Positions 54,957-64,000 of a DNA stretch of 64,000 nt are shown here, piece by piece (positions within the stretch are counted from its first letter, which is position 1; each line of letters opens with the position of its first letter). A program made the translations under genes and the position numbers. The notes beneath the pieces were generated by a model. The model saw only the letters and a list, made by a program, of their open reading frames with translations, had not been told where the DNA came from and did no database searches. Source of the DNA: Promethearchaeota archaeon (GTDB lineage Archaea > Asgardarchaeota > Lokiarchaeia > Sigyniarchaeales > Promethearchaeaceae); NCBI GenBank assembly GCA_016933055.1, contig JAFGBS010000009.1, forward strand, positions 261,590 to 325,589, written 5' to 3'.

Positions 54957-56597
54957 TTATATTAATATAAACAATAACGCGGCTGCAATTGCAATTAAAA
55001 TTGTTACTCCCATAAAAATCACACGAAAAGTCCAGTCGCGTGATTTCATTATTTTCTTAAACGGCTTTTTAAACGGTCCAAATTTTTCTTCACTAAGAGG
55101 AATTTCGTGATAATGGGTAAAAGTTTCACTTTCTATCTGTAATTGATTGATTGGAACGCAGAAATAAAGGAAAAGCATGAAAATTAGTCCAATCGTTAAA
55201 ATAGTAGTCCCAATCGTTTCTAGGATAAGAATAAAACGCGAGAAGTCGCCATACACATAAGCATAGATTGTTTGCATCACTGCGAGGTCCATAACCCACA
55301 TTGCCGAGAGTACTTCAAAAGGTTTCAATTTTCTCAAATGGGGAGTTAGGGATACCGATTTTGTTTTGAATGCAGCCACATGAATTTTTTTTCTGCCAAA
55401 TTGCGCATTTAAGAAGAATTTTTTATCTGATTGATTATAATACACCCTTTGGGTCGTGTTAAAATCCGTGAATAATGCCATTATTATCAAACCAAGACCA
55501 AATACCATACCCCCAAACCAGAATAGGGCGCCATATATAATCTGGAATGCGTAAGAAACCAAAGATATCACAAGAATGGTCAATCCCATAATTAAACGAA
55601 AATATTTATGCTGTTTTTCTCGTGTGATTAGAATATCGTGTTCTTCTGAGTTCAAATCTCCGTAAGCGAAATCACCTCGACTGTCCATTTGCTTAGAAAC
55701 ACATTCCAAAACACTCAAAATTTCTGTTCTGGCTGTAGCCTTCTGTGGATTAAACCACATTTCATAATATTTATCAGCTGACACCAATTCTAGATAATCT
55801 TGAGGATACACGACTAGCAAGAATAAACAAATAAAATGAATAACGGCTGTTAATGTCATCATGATAGGAAATTCATGAGTTTCAGCACGCGGTTCATCAA
55901 ACATCGGAACTCCATATTTCAACATTAAAAGAGCTGTAGGAACAAAATAAATGATCCATATAATACGGTGTCCGATATTCGTATTCTGATAACGCAATGC
56001 TTCTACGTCAGTTTTGGCAATTTCAGTTAATTTGGGAAATAATAGTCTCCGTTCATGTATATAGTAGATATTTTCACTTTGAGAAATATTTCCGGGATAT
56101 ATGGTAAGTATACTATATACCAGCATAGCGGCACCTATAATAAATGCGGGAAATCCTACCAACCAGAAAAATGACATATTCCCTAATGTTAAAGCAGTAC
56201 CATGGTATTGCTCAACTGGAATGTCTTCAGGCGGTCCAAAATATGCTCCGAGGAAGAAATAATTTAAAATTCCGATAGAAATAAGCAAAATCGCTGCATA
56301 AAACCGTGTCCATGGAATGGACACAAAACGAGTCTCTGCAATCACTTTTTCTCTATACTTGTCTGATGTTTTATACGTCCACACCCCTTCCGATAATTTT
56401 TTCGGCGAAAGAGAAAAAAACATTCCAATTAAGAGAGCTCCAAGAAGGAACACAAGTGCTGCGAAGAAATATTGAACCACTTGATATACAAAAATAACCA
56501 TGAATACTGCTACAGCAAGGAATACAATTCCTAGTAAAAGATAGGTATATCTCCTGCGCTGATTCTTCATACTGAACTGATTATAGGATTCACTCAT
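54957..56597 (-). CDS. Multipass membrane protein
   Basis: A 546-residue integral membrane protein with about eight to ten hydrophobic helices. The start at 56597 is preferred: ATG overlaps the upstream stop (TAATG), and GGAGGG stands upstream. The frame's longer opening to 56681 would add 28 doubtful residues. Segments like LLLGIVFLAVAVFMVIFVYQ and YGALFWFGGMVFGLGLIIM are clear TMs. Function unknown; co-transcribed with the exported protein gene. Confidence 0.75.
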   Translation of the reverse strand: MSESYNQFSMKNQRRRYTYLLLGIVFLAVAVFMVIFVYQVVQYFFAALVFLLGALLIGMFFSLSPKKLSEGVWTYKTSDKYREKVIAETRFVSIPWTRFYAAILLISIGILNYFFLGAYFGPPEDIPVEQYHGTALTLGNMSFFWLVGFPAFIIGAAMLVYSILTIYPGNISQSENIYYIHERRLLFPKLTEIAKTDVEALRYQNTNIGHRIIWIIYFVPTALLMLKYGVPMFDEPRAETHEFPIMMTLTAVIHFICLFLLVVYPQDYLELVSADKYYEMWFNPQKATARTEILSVLECVSKQMDSRGDFAYGDLNSEEHDILITREKQHKYFRLIMGLTILVISLVSYAFQIIYGALFWFGGMVFGLGLIIMALFTDFNTTQRVYYNQSDKKFFLNAQFGRKKIHVAAFKTKSVSLTPHLRKLKPFEVLSAMWVMDLAVMQTIYAYVYGDFSRFILILETIGTTILTIGLIFMLFLYFCVPINQLQIESETFTHYHEIPLSEEKFGPFKKPFKKIMKSRDWTFRVIFMGVTILIAIAAALLFILI

Positions 56598-58246
56598 TAC
56601 AATCCCTCCAAATACCCGAAGTATTTCAATATATAATATGGCATTGTGTAACTTATACCAATGCGCTCCCTTACAGCCCAAGATACAGCTCTACTATGAC
56701 TCCAAACATCCGTTGGAGCATAAGGATTCGAATTCCATATGAAAGTATCAATACTTTTCATGGATACTGTTTTTGGCCTAAGATACCTATCATCTAACAT
56801 TCCGTCCATTAGTTCCCCAGGTAACCATCGGAATAAAATTCCAATCGGGTTGGTGTCAAAGAAATTTTTCCATTTCTGTATTTTAGGGTCCAAAATCGTC
56901 CAAGTTCCCCCTAAATCTTGACGCAACACAGACTTATTAACGCCTCCATAACTATCGTTGTAGATTGGATATGCCGTAAACTGATGCAATTGATCAAGTG
57001 TATCCCATAAAATCTCATCTAATTCAGCTTGAGAATATCTGGTACTGGGAGTAGAACGTAAGGCATTGAATGCAAGGAAAATCGAATTAACCTGAGCATT
57101 CCTCTGGTATCTATAGAGTTTAAACTCAGCCTCATAATTATTGATAAACCTATCGAGTTTTATAGGATCATCCTCAACAAGCGCGTAGCCCATAAGTAGG
57201 TTATTTCCAAACCCATTTGCATAATATTCATCCACTGTGTTTGATTCTCCAATATGAGGGGAATGTGGTTGATACATTTCTCGTGTACAGTAATAATTAT
57301 AGAGTTGCGCGTATCTTTGATTCTCTGGATATGCTATCAATGCCATTTTCATTAATATCATTTTCCACTCACCCGTTAAAGTGAACATATTCTCCAAATG
57401 TGCTCCACAAGGATTTCCATCACCATGAATCTCTTGATACATAGAATCTATGAACCCGTTTGCTATTTGACCGATGATCTTCTTGATAACATCTTGCACC
57501 CATGGGTCATCACAGAGCTGTAAAGCAGCAGCTAATCCAAAAAAGTAACCACCCAGTTCATCTTTTGAAGTATACAGCCGAACCCGCCATTGACTATAAT
57601 CTTCTCCTCCCATGGCGGTTCCATCCGTGCCATTGAACATTTTATAATGGTCACCAAACATGTATGAATAATTTGCATCATTCACCAAGTCCGGCATTGC
57701 ATAAAATCTAGCTAAAGTCTGTCCAGGAAACTGGGGACCTAAACCACCATTGGGAACAGCCATTAACAGCGATAGACCTGTGGTGAGTTTCTTAATCAAT
57801 TCTAATGATACCGCTCGTTCACCAGGTTCCGTTAAAGTCTGGTAACGGAAGCACTCGGTAGCAAGCGATGCTCCTGTATAGAGACCAGCGTTATCCGTCA
57901 GATCGTATTGAAAAATACCCGAAGGATCCACGGCATTATTATACAGCCAGCAATTAACCGATAAATTAATCGGGGTATGGTAATCTATCTGTCGAATTTG
58001 GTACGTATTTGCTAGATCATCCATTAGATCTAGATCTGCTGTAATATTTTCCATCGAGTTCCATGGATAATCCGGATCATACGGATTATAGAAATTTAAT
58101 TCCCGATCAAATGCGTGCGATGCAAGATCAGTGAATAAATAACCGATAAAACCTCCAAAAGCCCCAAACAAGACTAGCGGAATAAAGCAAACTATAGTTA
58201 ATATTGTGTATCTTAATTTGATGGTTTTTCGTTTGGTAATTTTCAC
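56597..58246 (-). CDS. Exported or membrane-anchored helical protein
   Basis: A 549-residue protein with one N-terminal transmembrane or signal helix (LTIVCFIPLVLFGAFGGFI, residues 16-34), and a large extracytoplasmic part rich in aromatic residues. Alternating helical repeats with Gly-Gly turns (LMAVPNGGLGPQFPGQT; GGEDYSQWRVRLY; NPCGAHLENMFTL) may form an alpha/alpha toroid like those in some glycosidases. I do not recognise a named family. It is coupled by TAATG to the multipass protein gene. Confidence 0.7.
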   Translation of the reverse strand: MKITKRKTIKLRYTILTIVCFIPLVLFGAFGGFIGYLFTDLASHAFDRELNFYNPYDPDYPWNSMENITADLDLMDDLANTYQIRQIDYHTPINLSVNCWLYNNAVDPSGIFQYDLTDNAGLYTGASLATECFRYQTLTEPGERAVSLELIKKLTTGLSLLMAVPNGGLGPQFPGQTLARFYAMPDLVNDANYSYMFGDHYKMFNGTDGTAMGGEDYSQWRVRLYTSKDELGGYFFGLAAALQLCDDPWVQDVIKKIIGQIANGFIDSMYQEIHGDGNPCGAHLENMFTLTGEWKMILMKMALIAYPENQRYAQLYNYYCTREMYQPHSPHIGESNTVDEYYANGFGNNLLMGYALVEDDPIKLDRFINNYEAEFKLYRYQRNAQVNSIFLAFNALRSTPSTRYSQAELDEILWDTLDQLHQFTAYPIYNDSYGGVNKSVLRQDLGGTWTILDPKIQKWKNFFDTNPIGILFRWLPGELMDGMLDDRYLRPKTVSMKSIDTFIWNSNPYAPTDVWSHSRAVSWAVRERIGISYTMPYYILKYFGYLEGL

Positions 58247-58395
58247 CTTAATTTCACCTTATTTTCTTTCTTGTTCTATCTATAAATAATCATTGTCATG
58301 TGTTCGAATTAACCAAAGAATTCAGTTTGATCAACAGATATTAAGCAAAAAAAAACCTATCACCCATATCATCAAATATTACTGAGGTTTGGAAA

Positions 58396-59502
58396 TTGAA
58401 AATATATATGGTAAATCAAGGTGTACTTGAGGAAAAACCCGAGCTTATTACGTATCCAATATTTAGTACAGGAGATGTTTATATCGTTGACACCTTTGAT
58501 ACAATTTGGATTTGGATAGGTGAAAAGTGTTCGGTTGATGAAAAAGCAATAGCTGCCGCAGAAGCTCGAAGGATAGATGAGGAACGTGGCGGTTCTGCTA
58601 AAATTATTACGGTGGACCAGAATTTTGAAGCCCCCGAGTTTCTTACTTTATTAAATGGGTTAAAAATTGTTCACAAAAACCTCGCCCGAACTATGTTAAA
58701 AGATGTGTCTACTGGAAGCTATGCAGGTCATGAAGAACATATCAATACATTATACAGAATTTCCTCTGAAGAATTCGAGGGCATAGATACTATGAAGTTC
58801 ACACAATTACCGTGGGATATTTCATCATTAGATAGTGAGGATGCTTTCGTAGCAGATCTTGGCGATTACATTTGGATATGGCAAGGTCAAGATTGTAATA
58901 TTAAGGAGAAAGTCAAAGCTCGCAGTTTTGCTACCCAATTTGATGCGGATCGAGCAGGTGTGCAACAAGTGAAAGTATTTGAAGAAGGAGATGATGAGGA
59001 ATTTTTAGCGATCTTTGAAGGAGAACTTCCAGGAAAACGTACTATAGGTCCAGATTTTAAACCCGAACAAATGGAACCCGAAGAACCGGAGATGACTTTT
59101 TCGGAAAAACCTAAACCCCGTCCATTACCATTACCTGGACAAACAATTGTATCTGAATCTGTTCCTAAACCAACGCCGTTAGAATCCAAACCTATGCCTA
59201 TAGTTGCTCCAGAACCAAAATATACTCCAACTCCTGAACCAATTCTTGAATCAGATTCCACAGAAAACCCACCATCCTTCATGGAAACAGAAGATAATGA
59301 ATCAAAACCAATTATAAGCTCTGACGGAATTTTGGTGCAAAGAGATGGGGGAAGACTTCGATGTCCAAAATGTGGTAATATAAAAGTTGTAATGATTCGA
59401 GAAGTGCAAGACAAGGAGCACATCTTAAACGATTATCCCTTAATATATGCTAAGAAATATATTTGTGGTGTTTGCGGTTCCCACTGGCGAGTGGAAGAAT
59501 AA
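58396..59502 (+). CDS. Two-domain gelsolin-like protein with C-terminal zinc ribbon
   Basis: A 368-residue Asgard 2DGel-type actin regulator. Gelsolin repeats run at about 1-95 (YIVDTFDTIWIWIGEKCSVD) and 115-205 (AFVADLGDYIWIWQGQDC), followed by a Pro-rich linker (about 220-300) and a zinc ribbon CPKCGNIKV ... CGVCGSHW. The start may be TTG 58396 or ATG 58408. Known Asgard gelsolins bind actin and sever filaments; the fused zinc ribbon is an addition. Confidence 0.88.
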   Translation: MKIYMVNQGVLEEKPELITYPIFSTGDVYIVDTFDTIWIWIGEKCSVDEKAIAAAEARRIDEERGGSAKIITVDQNFEAPEFLTLLNGLKIVHKNLARTMLKDVSTGSYAGHEEHINTLYRISSEEFEGIDTMKFTQLPWDISSLDSEDAFVADLGDYIWIWQGQDCNIKEKVKARSFATQFDADRAGVQQVKVFEEGDDEEFLAIFEGELPGKRTIGPDFKPEQMEPEEPEMTFSEKPKPRPLPLPGQTIVSESVPKPTPLESKPMPIVAPEPKYTPTPEPILESDSTENPPSFMETEDNESKPIISSDGILVQRDGGRLRCPKCGNIKVVMIREVQDKEHILNDYPLIYAKKYICGVCGSHWRVEE

Positions 59503-59582
59503 TAACATTATCGTCCTTTTTTCAATTATTTTTTTCAGTTTTTTAAAAACATATTTTACAACTTACTTCTAGTTTTGCTTTA

Positions 59583-60545
59583 ATGAGTAAATTCCTTGAA
59601 TTTCCAGTTATTGATGGTCATATAGATACTTTAATGTCAATAGATAAGCGAAACTTTCATGAACGATCAGATTTAGGTCACTGTGATTTACCAAGAATGC
59701 GGGAAGGGGGAGTAAATAGTGCTCTTTTTGCTATTTATCCTGCTAGAACTCGCAAGAATATAATCCAAGGTTTAGATAAATGGCTGAAATTAGTATATCA
59801 TTCTCAGAATGAATTATATCACATAAAATCAATTCAGGATTTTAAAACTGTTCGTTCGAAAGATAAAATCGGTGCTATCTTACATTTCGAAGGTGCAGGA
59901 GGGATAGATAAAGACCTCCAATTACTTCGCATATCATATCACATAGGATTACGTACAATTGGATTATGCCATGCTAATAAAAATAAATTCGCATCGGGGG
60001 TCTTATTTCAGGACAGACAATATGAGACCGGACTATCTGAATTAGGCAGAAATTTAGTACTAGAAGCTCAGAGGTTGGGTATCACCATCGATGCTTCGCA
60101 TCTTAATGATCCATCATTTTGGGATTTGATGGAAGTTACTACTAGACCAATTATTGCATCTCATTCTAATAGTCGTAAAATCGCCAATCACTTGCGGAAT
60201 TTGACAGATGATCAATTAAAAGCAATTCAAGAAGTACATGGTACGGTAGGTATAAATTTTGGAAGTATGTTCTTGAAAAATGTGAATCCTAAACAACAAG
60301 AAAATGATTTGACTTTAAATGATATTAAAACGCATATTGACCATATTGTAAATGTTACGGACATTAATACAGTTGCAATCGGAACGGATTATGATGGTGC
60401 TAAAGTACCAAATTGTATGAAAGATGCGAGTTACTTCCCGAAACTCTGGCAGTTTCTTTTAGAGAATGGATATTCAAAAGGAGATCTTGCGAAAATTTCC
60501 CATAATAACCTTTTACGAGTTTTCAATGATACATGGAAGTCCTAA
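59583..60545 (+). CDS. Membrane-dipeptidase family (M19) peptidase
   Basis: A 320-residue metallodipeptidase: VIDGHIDTLM near residues 9-18, HFEGAGGIDKDLQLL near 104, IDASHLNDPSFWD near 177, IIASHSNSRKI near 196, and the metal Asp GTDYDGAKVPN near 263. It hydrolyses dipeptides. No signal sequence, so it is probably cytosolic. It suits an amino-acid-fermenting lifestyle together with secernin and the Trp/Tyr lyase. Confidence 0.93.
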   Translation: MSKFLEFPVIDGHIDTLMSIDKRNFHERSDLGHCDLPRMREGGVNSALFAIYPARTRKNIIQGLDKWLKLVYHSQNELYHIKSIQDFKTVRSKDKIGAILHFEGAGGIDKDLQLLRISYHIGLRTIGLCHANKNKFASGVLFQDRQYETGLSELGRNLVLEAQRLGITIDASHLNDPSFWDLMEVTTRPIIASHSNSRKIANHLRNLTDDQLKAIQEVHGTVGINFGSMFLKNVNPKQQENDLTLNDIKTHIDHIVNVTDINTVAIGTDYDGAKVPNCMKDASYFPKLWQFLLENGYSKGDLAKISHNNLLRVFNDTWKS

Positions 60546-60598
60546 AATAATAATGAAAAATAACAGAACATCTCAAATAGTGGGAAAATAATCAATTA

Positions 60599-61003
60599 TT
60601 GGTGAATAGTATGGTTGATTTTCTAAAAAAAGAAATAAATATGAGTTTTAATGATGCAGTGTCCCATGTGGAGAAAATCATTCAAGAAGAGGGATTTTCA
60701 CACATGTTAACCAAAGATATTGATGAAATATTCAAGAAAAAATTAGGTATTGACTACCATCGTTATACAATTATATTGGCATGTTCACCTGATTTTGCTA
60801 AGGGTGCTTTAGACGTATCATGGAAAGTGGGAATGTTATTTCCCTGCAGTTTTGTTGTGTTTGAAGAAAATGGGAAAGTGATGGTAGCTCATACTTCAAT
60901 TATGAAAATTGCACCAGAAGTGGGGCTTGCTCCCTTAGAAGAAATGAAACCCGTTATCGAAATGACAGGAAAGGGTGTTCGCAGAGCATGGGATCGATTT
61001 TGA
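60599..61003 (+). CDS. DUF302 family protein
   Basis: A 134-residue protein with the DUF302 fold: YTIILACSPDFAKGALDVSW near residues 56-75, LFPCSFVVFEENGKVMVAHT near 83, and VIEMTGKGVRRAWDRF at the end. Function unknown; DUF302 proteins are often linked to stress or sulfur chemistry. It opens at a weak GTG/ATG. Preceded by the M19 gene 54 bases away. Confidence 0.75.
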   Translation: MVNSMVDFLKKEINMSFNDAVSHVEKIIQEEGFSHMLTKDIDEIFKKKLGIDYHRYTIILACSPDFAKGALDVSWKVGMLFPCSFVVFEENGKVMVAHTSIMKIAPEVGLAPLEEMKPVIEMTGKGVRRAWDRF

Positions 61004-61307
61004 TTTTAAATGACTAGGGACGCGGTTCACTTACCACTTTCTTTTAGACATTATTCAGATAGAAATCATTTTGGAATGAAAATTGATTAGGATTAACTGA
61101 AAAAATGGATAATCGTTACTGAATGCTCTATAAAAATTAAATTACTTTCACATTTTTTTTTACAGAATTCGCCTATAATTGCCATTACTAAATAATTTTT
61201 ACTCGTTCGTACTTAATTTACGGAAGACTTGAATTATCTTACTCGAAGGTGAAGTGGATTATAAATAAAAAACAAGATTATGGGATGAAAGATAAAATGG
61301 AATAAAA
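61004..61307. other. Gap of about 300 bases, no gene seen
   Basis: Between convergent DUF302 and MaoC genes. It holds AT-rich runs (for example TTTTTTTTTAC near 61151-61161) that may terminate transcription from both sides. No ORF, repeat or RNA gene is evident. Confidence 0.35.
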
Positions 61308-61844
61308 CTAAACCATTTTAATAGTTGCAGTTCCGGGGATCGCAGTTCTTAGTCGATAATGCAAGATACCTTCGGCGACTTCCTCAGTTTTAATTAAATT
61401 TTGTGCGATATCTTTTTCTGAGACCCATCCCCGTTCTTCGGCTTCATATTTCTTTATAACCACACCATCTTTTTCAATCTTAATCAGGGTTTTAGATTCT
61501 TCTACAAAATCAAAATCTACAAGATCTCCATTAATTTTCTTTACCGTTAAAGTAATGATCCATTCATCACCCGGTCTAACCATACCTCTCATTTGACCCG
61601 ATAACTTCACAACTTTCCCTTTATCACTCGCAATCTCACCTAAACATCTAGCTACCATCCCAAGACTGTATAATCCATGAGCAATTACTCCCTTAAGTCC
61701 CATTTTTTCTGCAAATTCATCATTTGTATGAATATTATTACGGTCTCCAGATGCAAAAGCGTATTTAATAATTCCATCACGCGTTACTGGTCCATAAACA
61801 TATCGCAACTCAGTTCCTACTTTTAATTCTGATAATTGAACCAT
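61308..61844 (-). CDS. MaoC-type hydratase subunit (catalytic)
   Basis: A 178-residue hotdog-fold MaoC/hydratase-2 protein. The catalytic Asp/His motif is FASGDRNNIHTNDEFA near residues 28-43, followed by GVIAHGLYSLGMVA. It hydrates or dehydrates (R)-hydroxyacyl-CoA or -ACP. It starts 2 bases after the stop of the partner subunit, so the two are one operon. Confidence 0.86.
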   Translation of the reverse strand: MVQLSELKVGTELRYVYGPVTRDGIIKYAFASGDRNNIHTNDEFAEKMGLKGVIAHGLYSLGMVARCLGEIASDKGKVVKLSGQMRGMVRPGDEWIITLTVKKINGDLVDFDFVEESKTLIKIEKDGVVIKKYEAEERGWVSEKDIAQNLIKTEEVAEGILHYRLRTAIPGTATIKMV

Positions 61845-61845
61845 A

Positions 61846-62376
61846 TTAAAAACCTCCTTCGCGTATTACAACCATCACTTTAGTTTGTACTACGAGTTTT
61901 CCATCTTTTGTATGGGTATCAATATGCGATTGTAGCCATAATCTGCCTTTTTGGATATATGCTTTTTCTAAATACCCTGTGCTGTATAATTTTTGCCCAT
62001 GTTGGATTGGTACTTCCGCTTTAGTATAATCGTAGCTTTGTGCGGTATGCAATACTTTACCATAGTTTGTGATTAATTTTCTAGCTTCAGTTTCTCCTTC
62101 CTTTAAAGGATACTTCCAATTTACAATATCAAACGCCGCATCCACCGTAAAACAATTTGGATAACTTGGGTGTGCAATTATGGTAGAGTAATCGGGTTTC
62201 CCGTCAGCGGTCATCCCAATTTTCACATATTTTGGATTCGTGTCACCCAATGCTTCAGCAAATTCGACCATATTCTTACCCTTAACCCTATGAATGGATT
62301 TATTGAGTTGTTTTCCAATAAATATTTGATATTGCTCGGATTGTTTTTCTTCTTCAGATGTTAATCCCATGTTCAT
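61846..62376 (-). CDS. MaoC-like N-terminal dehydratase partner
   Basis: A 176-residue MaoC_dehydrat_N-type protein: VEFAEALGDTNPKYVK near residues 37-52, IIAHPSYPNCFTVDAAFDIV near 64, and a C-terminal sheet ending VMVVIREGGF. It resembles the non-catalytic member of a HadA/HadB pair. It pairs with the catalytic MaoC gene immediately downstream. Likely acyl-chain (fatty acid or polyketide-like) metabolism. Confidence 0.84.
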   Translation of the reverse strand: MNMGLTSEEEKQSEQYQIFIGKQLNKSIHRVKGKNMVEFAEALGDTNPKYVKIGMTADGKPDYSTIIAHPSYPNCFTVDAAFDIVNWKYPLKEGETEARKLITNYGKVLHTAQSYDYTKAEVPIQHGQKLYSTGYLEKAYIQKGRLWLQSHIDTHTKDGKLVVQTKVMVVIREGGF

Positions 62377-62595
62377 TAACCCTATGAAAATTTAGTTAAA
62401 ATCAAGTGAAGTTTTTTTTCTTGACTTAAGAACATATATTCACTCTTATTGTGTAAAAATAATAAAACTCAAGTAAGTTTTTAAGTAAAAAGTAAATGCC
62501 CAGAAAAGAAATGAGAATATTATGTATATTCCCGCATAGGATCTTCTTCAATTTAAAGATAAATTTAATAAACTGGGTTTTTCAACGATTCAGTA

Positions 62596-63975
62596 TTAAA
62601 AAAGATCTTTAGCCGCATTTTTAATATTTTCCACACACTGAGCAATCTGATCTACGGGGATGGAACTGAATGCGATTCGCAATGCATTTACACCATTTTT
62701 TTCATCTACAATGGGAATAAATCCTGTTTGATACCGTCTAAGTAAGTGCTCATTGAATTTGATTGCTGAAACTTTTCTATCTAAATTAAGTAATAGAAAA
62801 AATGCGCCTCCGCTGGGATCCATAGTGATTCCAGGAATAGGAACAGAAAGGAGTGTTCTCATTAATTCATATCGTTCTTGAATAATCTTCACAACTTTTT
62901 GACGACTTTCTAGTATCTTATCAAATCCTTGCTGAAGCATTTTTAGAACTACGGTTTGAGTGTATGTATTACTATTAGAAATCGTGGATCGGATGGTACC
63001 TTTTACCTTATTTTCAAACTCAATACAATATTGTCTTAATTGTTGAGGATTAGACCAAGAATCATGTAATCCCAATGCTATTGCTCCTATTCTTCCCCCA
63101 TACATAAGCATTTCTTTTGTGGCACCGTCAATTTTTATGGGTATAATTAGCTCATGGAGGTTGGTAAGTTCATAAAAAACAGACGCATTCGCAGCTGAAT
63201 CATCATACACATATCCTTCATAAGCATCATCGCACAATACCACAATTGGTTTTTGAAGATTCTCTACACATTCTACCAGAAAATTTTTCATTTTTTTTAT
63301 GGTTTCTGTGTCAGGAACATATCCTGTGGGATTACTGGGAAAATTTAGAAGAACCACGGCTTTCTGCTGTATAATAAAGGATTGCTCAATTTTTTCTCGT
63401 AATCCATCCAAATTATATTGTTGTTTTCCGTTTAATTCCGCAAATGTCGGATATGTAGTAATTCGTGCACCGCATTGTCTTTCGATAATTGCAATATAAT
63501 TTTCCCAATGTTTGTCTGGGAGAATAATTTTCTCTCCGGGATCAAGAAATAAGCGAACTGCAGTAAAAATACCAAAACTCAATCCTGGAACAATAACTGG
63601 TAAAGAAGTATGACCAGTTAAATCAATAACTCCTGAGGGTAAATTTCTTGCATTTTTTCCCTTAAATATAATCCATTCCATCCATTTTTCTTGCAACTGG
63701 GGGTTTCCTGTAATAGGTGTGTATGGAACTAACTCTTGTGGGTCATTTTGAATAAATTCTCTGATCATGGGAATATAAAATGTAATTATTCGGTCCCTAT
63801 CATTGTCTTCTAATTCCATTTCTGGTCCCAAAATTGCTCCTACAGTTCCATTAATTTTCGCTTCATTTTTAGCTCGACCTGACCAATAAAATACTCCATT
63901 TGGCTGAAAAATATTCTTTCCATATTCTGAAAAAGCCTTCCAAATTGGAGTTCTCTCCAAACACGGGAAATCCAT
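62596..63975 (-). CDS. Class I/II aminotransferase
   Basis: A 459-residue PLP-dependent aminotransferase: NFPSNPTGYVPD near residue 213, VVLCDDAYEGYVYDD near 245, and the PLP-lysine region IDGATKEMLMYGGRIGAI near 281. It starts at ATG 63975, 25 bases from the window end. Fold type I; substrate not determined. In this gene set it may serve amino-acid degradation. Confidence 0.9.
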   Translation of the reverse strand: MDFPCLERTPIWKAFSEYGKNIFQPNGVFYWSGRAKNEAKINGTVGAILGPEMELEDNDRDRIITFYIPMIREFIQNDPQELVPYTPITGNPQLQEKWMEWIIFKGKNARNLPSGVIDLTGHTSLPVIVPGLSFGIFTAVRLFLDPGEKIILPDKHWENYIAIIERQCGARITTYPTFAELNGKQQYNLDGLREKIEQSFIIQQKAVVLLNFPSNPTGYVPDTETIKKMKNFLVECVENLQKPIVVLCDDAYEGYVYDDSAANASVFYELTNLHELIIPIKIDGATKEMLMYGGRIGAIALGLHDSWSNPQQLRQYCIEFENKVKGTIRSTISNSNTYTQTVVLKMLQQGFDKILESRQKVVKIIQERYELMRTLLSVPIPGITMDPSGGAFFLLLNLDRKVSAIKFNEHLLRRYQTGFIPIVDEKNGVNALRIAFSSIPVDQIAQCVENIKNAAKDLF

Positions 63976-64000
63976 ATTTTAATCACTTAATTATTGAGTA

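Noticed and set aside
56598..56681. Longer start of the multipass membrane protein
   Set aside because: The TAATG overlap and the GGAGGG ribosome-binding site at 56597 indicate a shorter protein.
1..64000. CRISPR arrays
   Set aside because: No regularly spaced direct repeats of 25-40 bases were seen on reading through the window.

Overview
This window looks like a chromosomal segment of an Asgard archaeon, most probably of the Lokiarchaeia type. Archaeal information-processing genes (archaeal histone, Orc1/Cdc6-like ATPase, Rpo3 with Fe-S cysteines, Rpo4, eL21, Pus10, DUF655, thermosome, Cdc48) sit beside eukaryotic-signature genes: an ESCRT-III/Snf7 protein, a two-domain gelsolin, Ras/Rab-like and Arf-like GTPases, roadblock and longin-like proteins, and a B-box-like zinc-finger/coiled-coil/PH-GRAM-like protein. 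The DNA is AT-rich, genes are short-spaced and on both strands, and many starts look leaderless or use GTG/TTG. No rRNA, tRNA or CRISPR could be confirmed. The species assignment is inference from gene content.

Layout. 1-4.1 kb: possible end of a truncated gene, histone, several orphans and an unusual P-loop GTPase. 4.2-6.8 kb: head-to-head aroC and aroA; the third shikimate gene, aroB', is at 36.9 kb. 7-12.4 kb: Rab-like GTPase, GH57 glycosidase, divergent Orc1/Cdc6-like protein, a ribbon-helix-helix regulator with matching dyads on both sides, and the thermosome. 12.4-20.3 kb is an accessory island: a strong hairpin, a Type II restriction-modification pair, a PIN-GNAT-PUA-like fusion overlapping an ASCH-domain gene (possibly an undescribed defence or stress system), a broken gene, a CaaX-type methyltransferase-like protein and a zinc-ribbon locus broken by in-frame stops. 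20.3-28.9 kb: rpo3, the B-box-like protein, ESCRT-III, CorA, HemK-like methylase, an apparent HesB-like selenoprotein read through an in-frame TGA, thioredoxin, then the pus10-rpl21e-rpoF-DUF655-ksgA cluster (27.3-31.2 kb, minus strand). 31.3-42.1 kb: CPBP membrane protein, nucleoside-kinase-like protein, a helical/beta-sandwich protein that may be an adaptin-appendage relative, a tryptophanase/tyrosine phenol-lyase homologue, aroB', MFS transporter, roadblock protein, tRNA-binding OB-fold and SGNH hydrolase. 42.1-45 kb: a formylmethanofuran-dehydrogenase-like cluster (FwdB-like plus two ferredoxin proteins). 45-51.3 kb: MDR dehydrogenase, DUF6653-like membrane protein, longin-like protein, wHTH protein, cdc48 and hsp20 under a striking dyad operator. 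51.3-64 kb: Arf-like fusion, phosphoesterase, secernin-type peptidase, a two-gene membrane/exported operon, gelsolin, M19 dipeptidase, DUF302, a MaoC pair and an aminotransferase.

Together these suggest an anaerobe that ferments peptides and amino acids (secernin, M19 dipeptidase, tryptophanase-type lyase, aminotransferase, MDR dehydrogenase), has C1/Wood-Ljungdahl-type redox proteins, makes its own aromatic amino acids, uses selenocysteine, and carries an Asgard-style cytoskeleton and small-GTPase repertoire. The most novel points are the HesB-like selenoprotein, the PIN-GNAT-PUA/ASCH pair, the FwdB homologue lacking its metal-ligand Cys/Sec, the appendage-like and B-box-like proteins, and two loci with in-frame stop codons.
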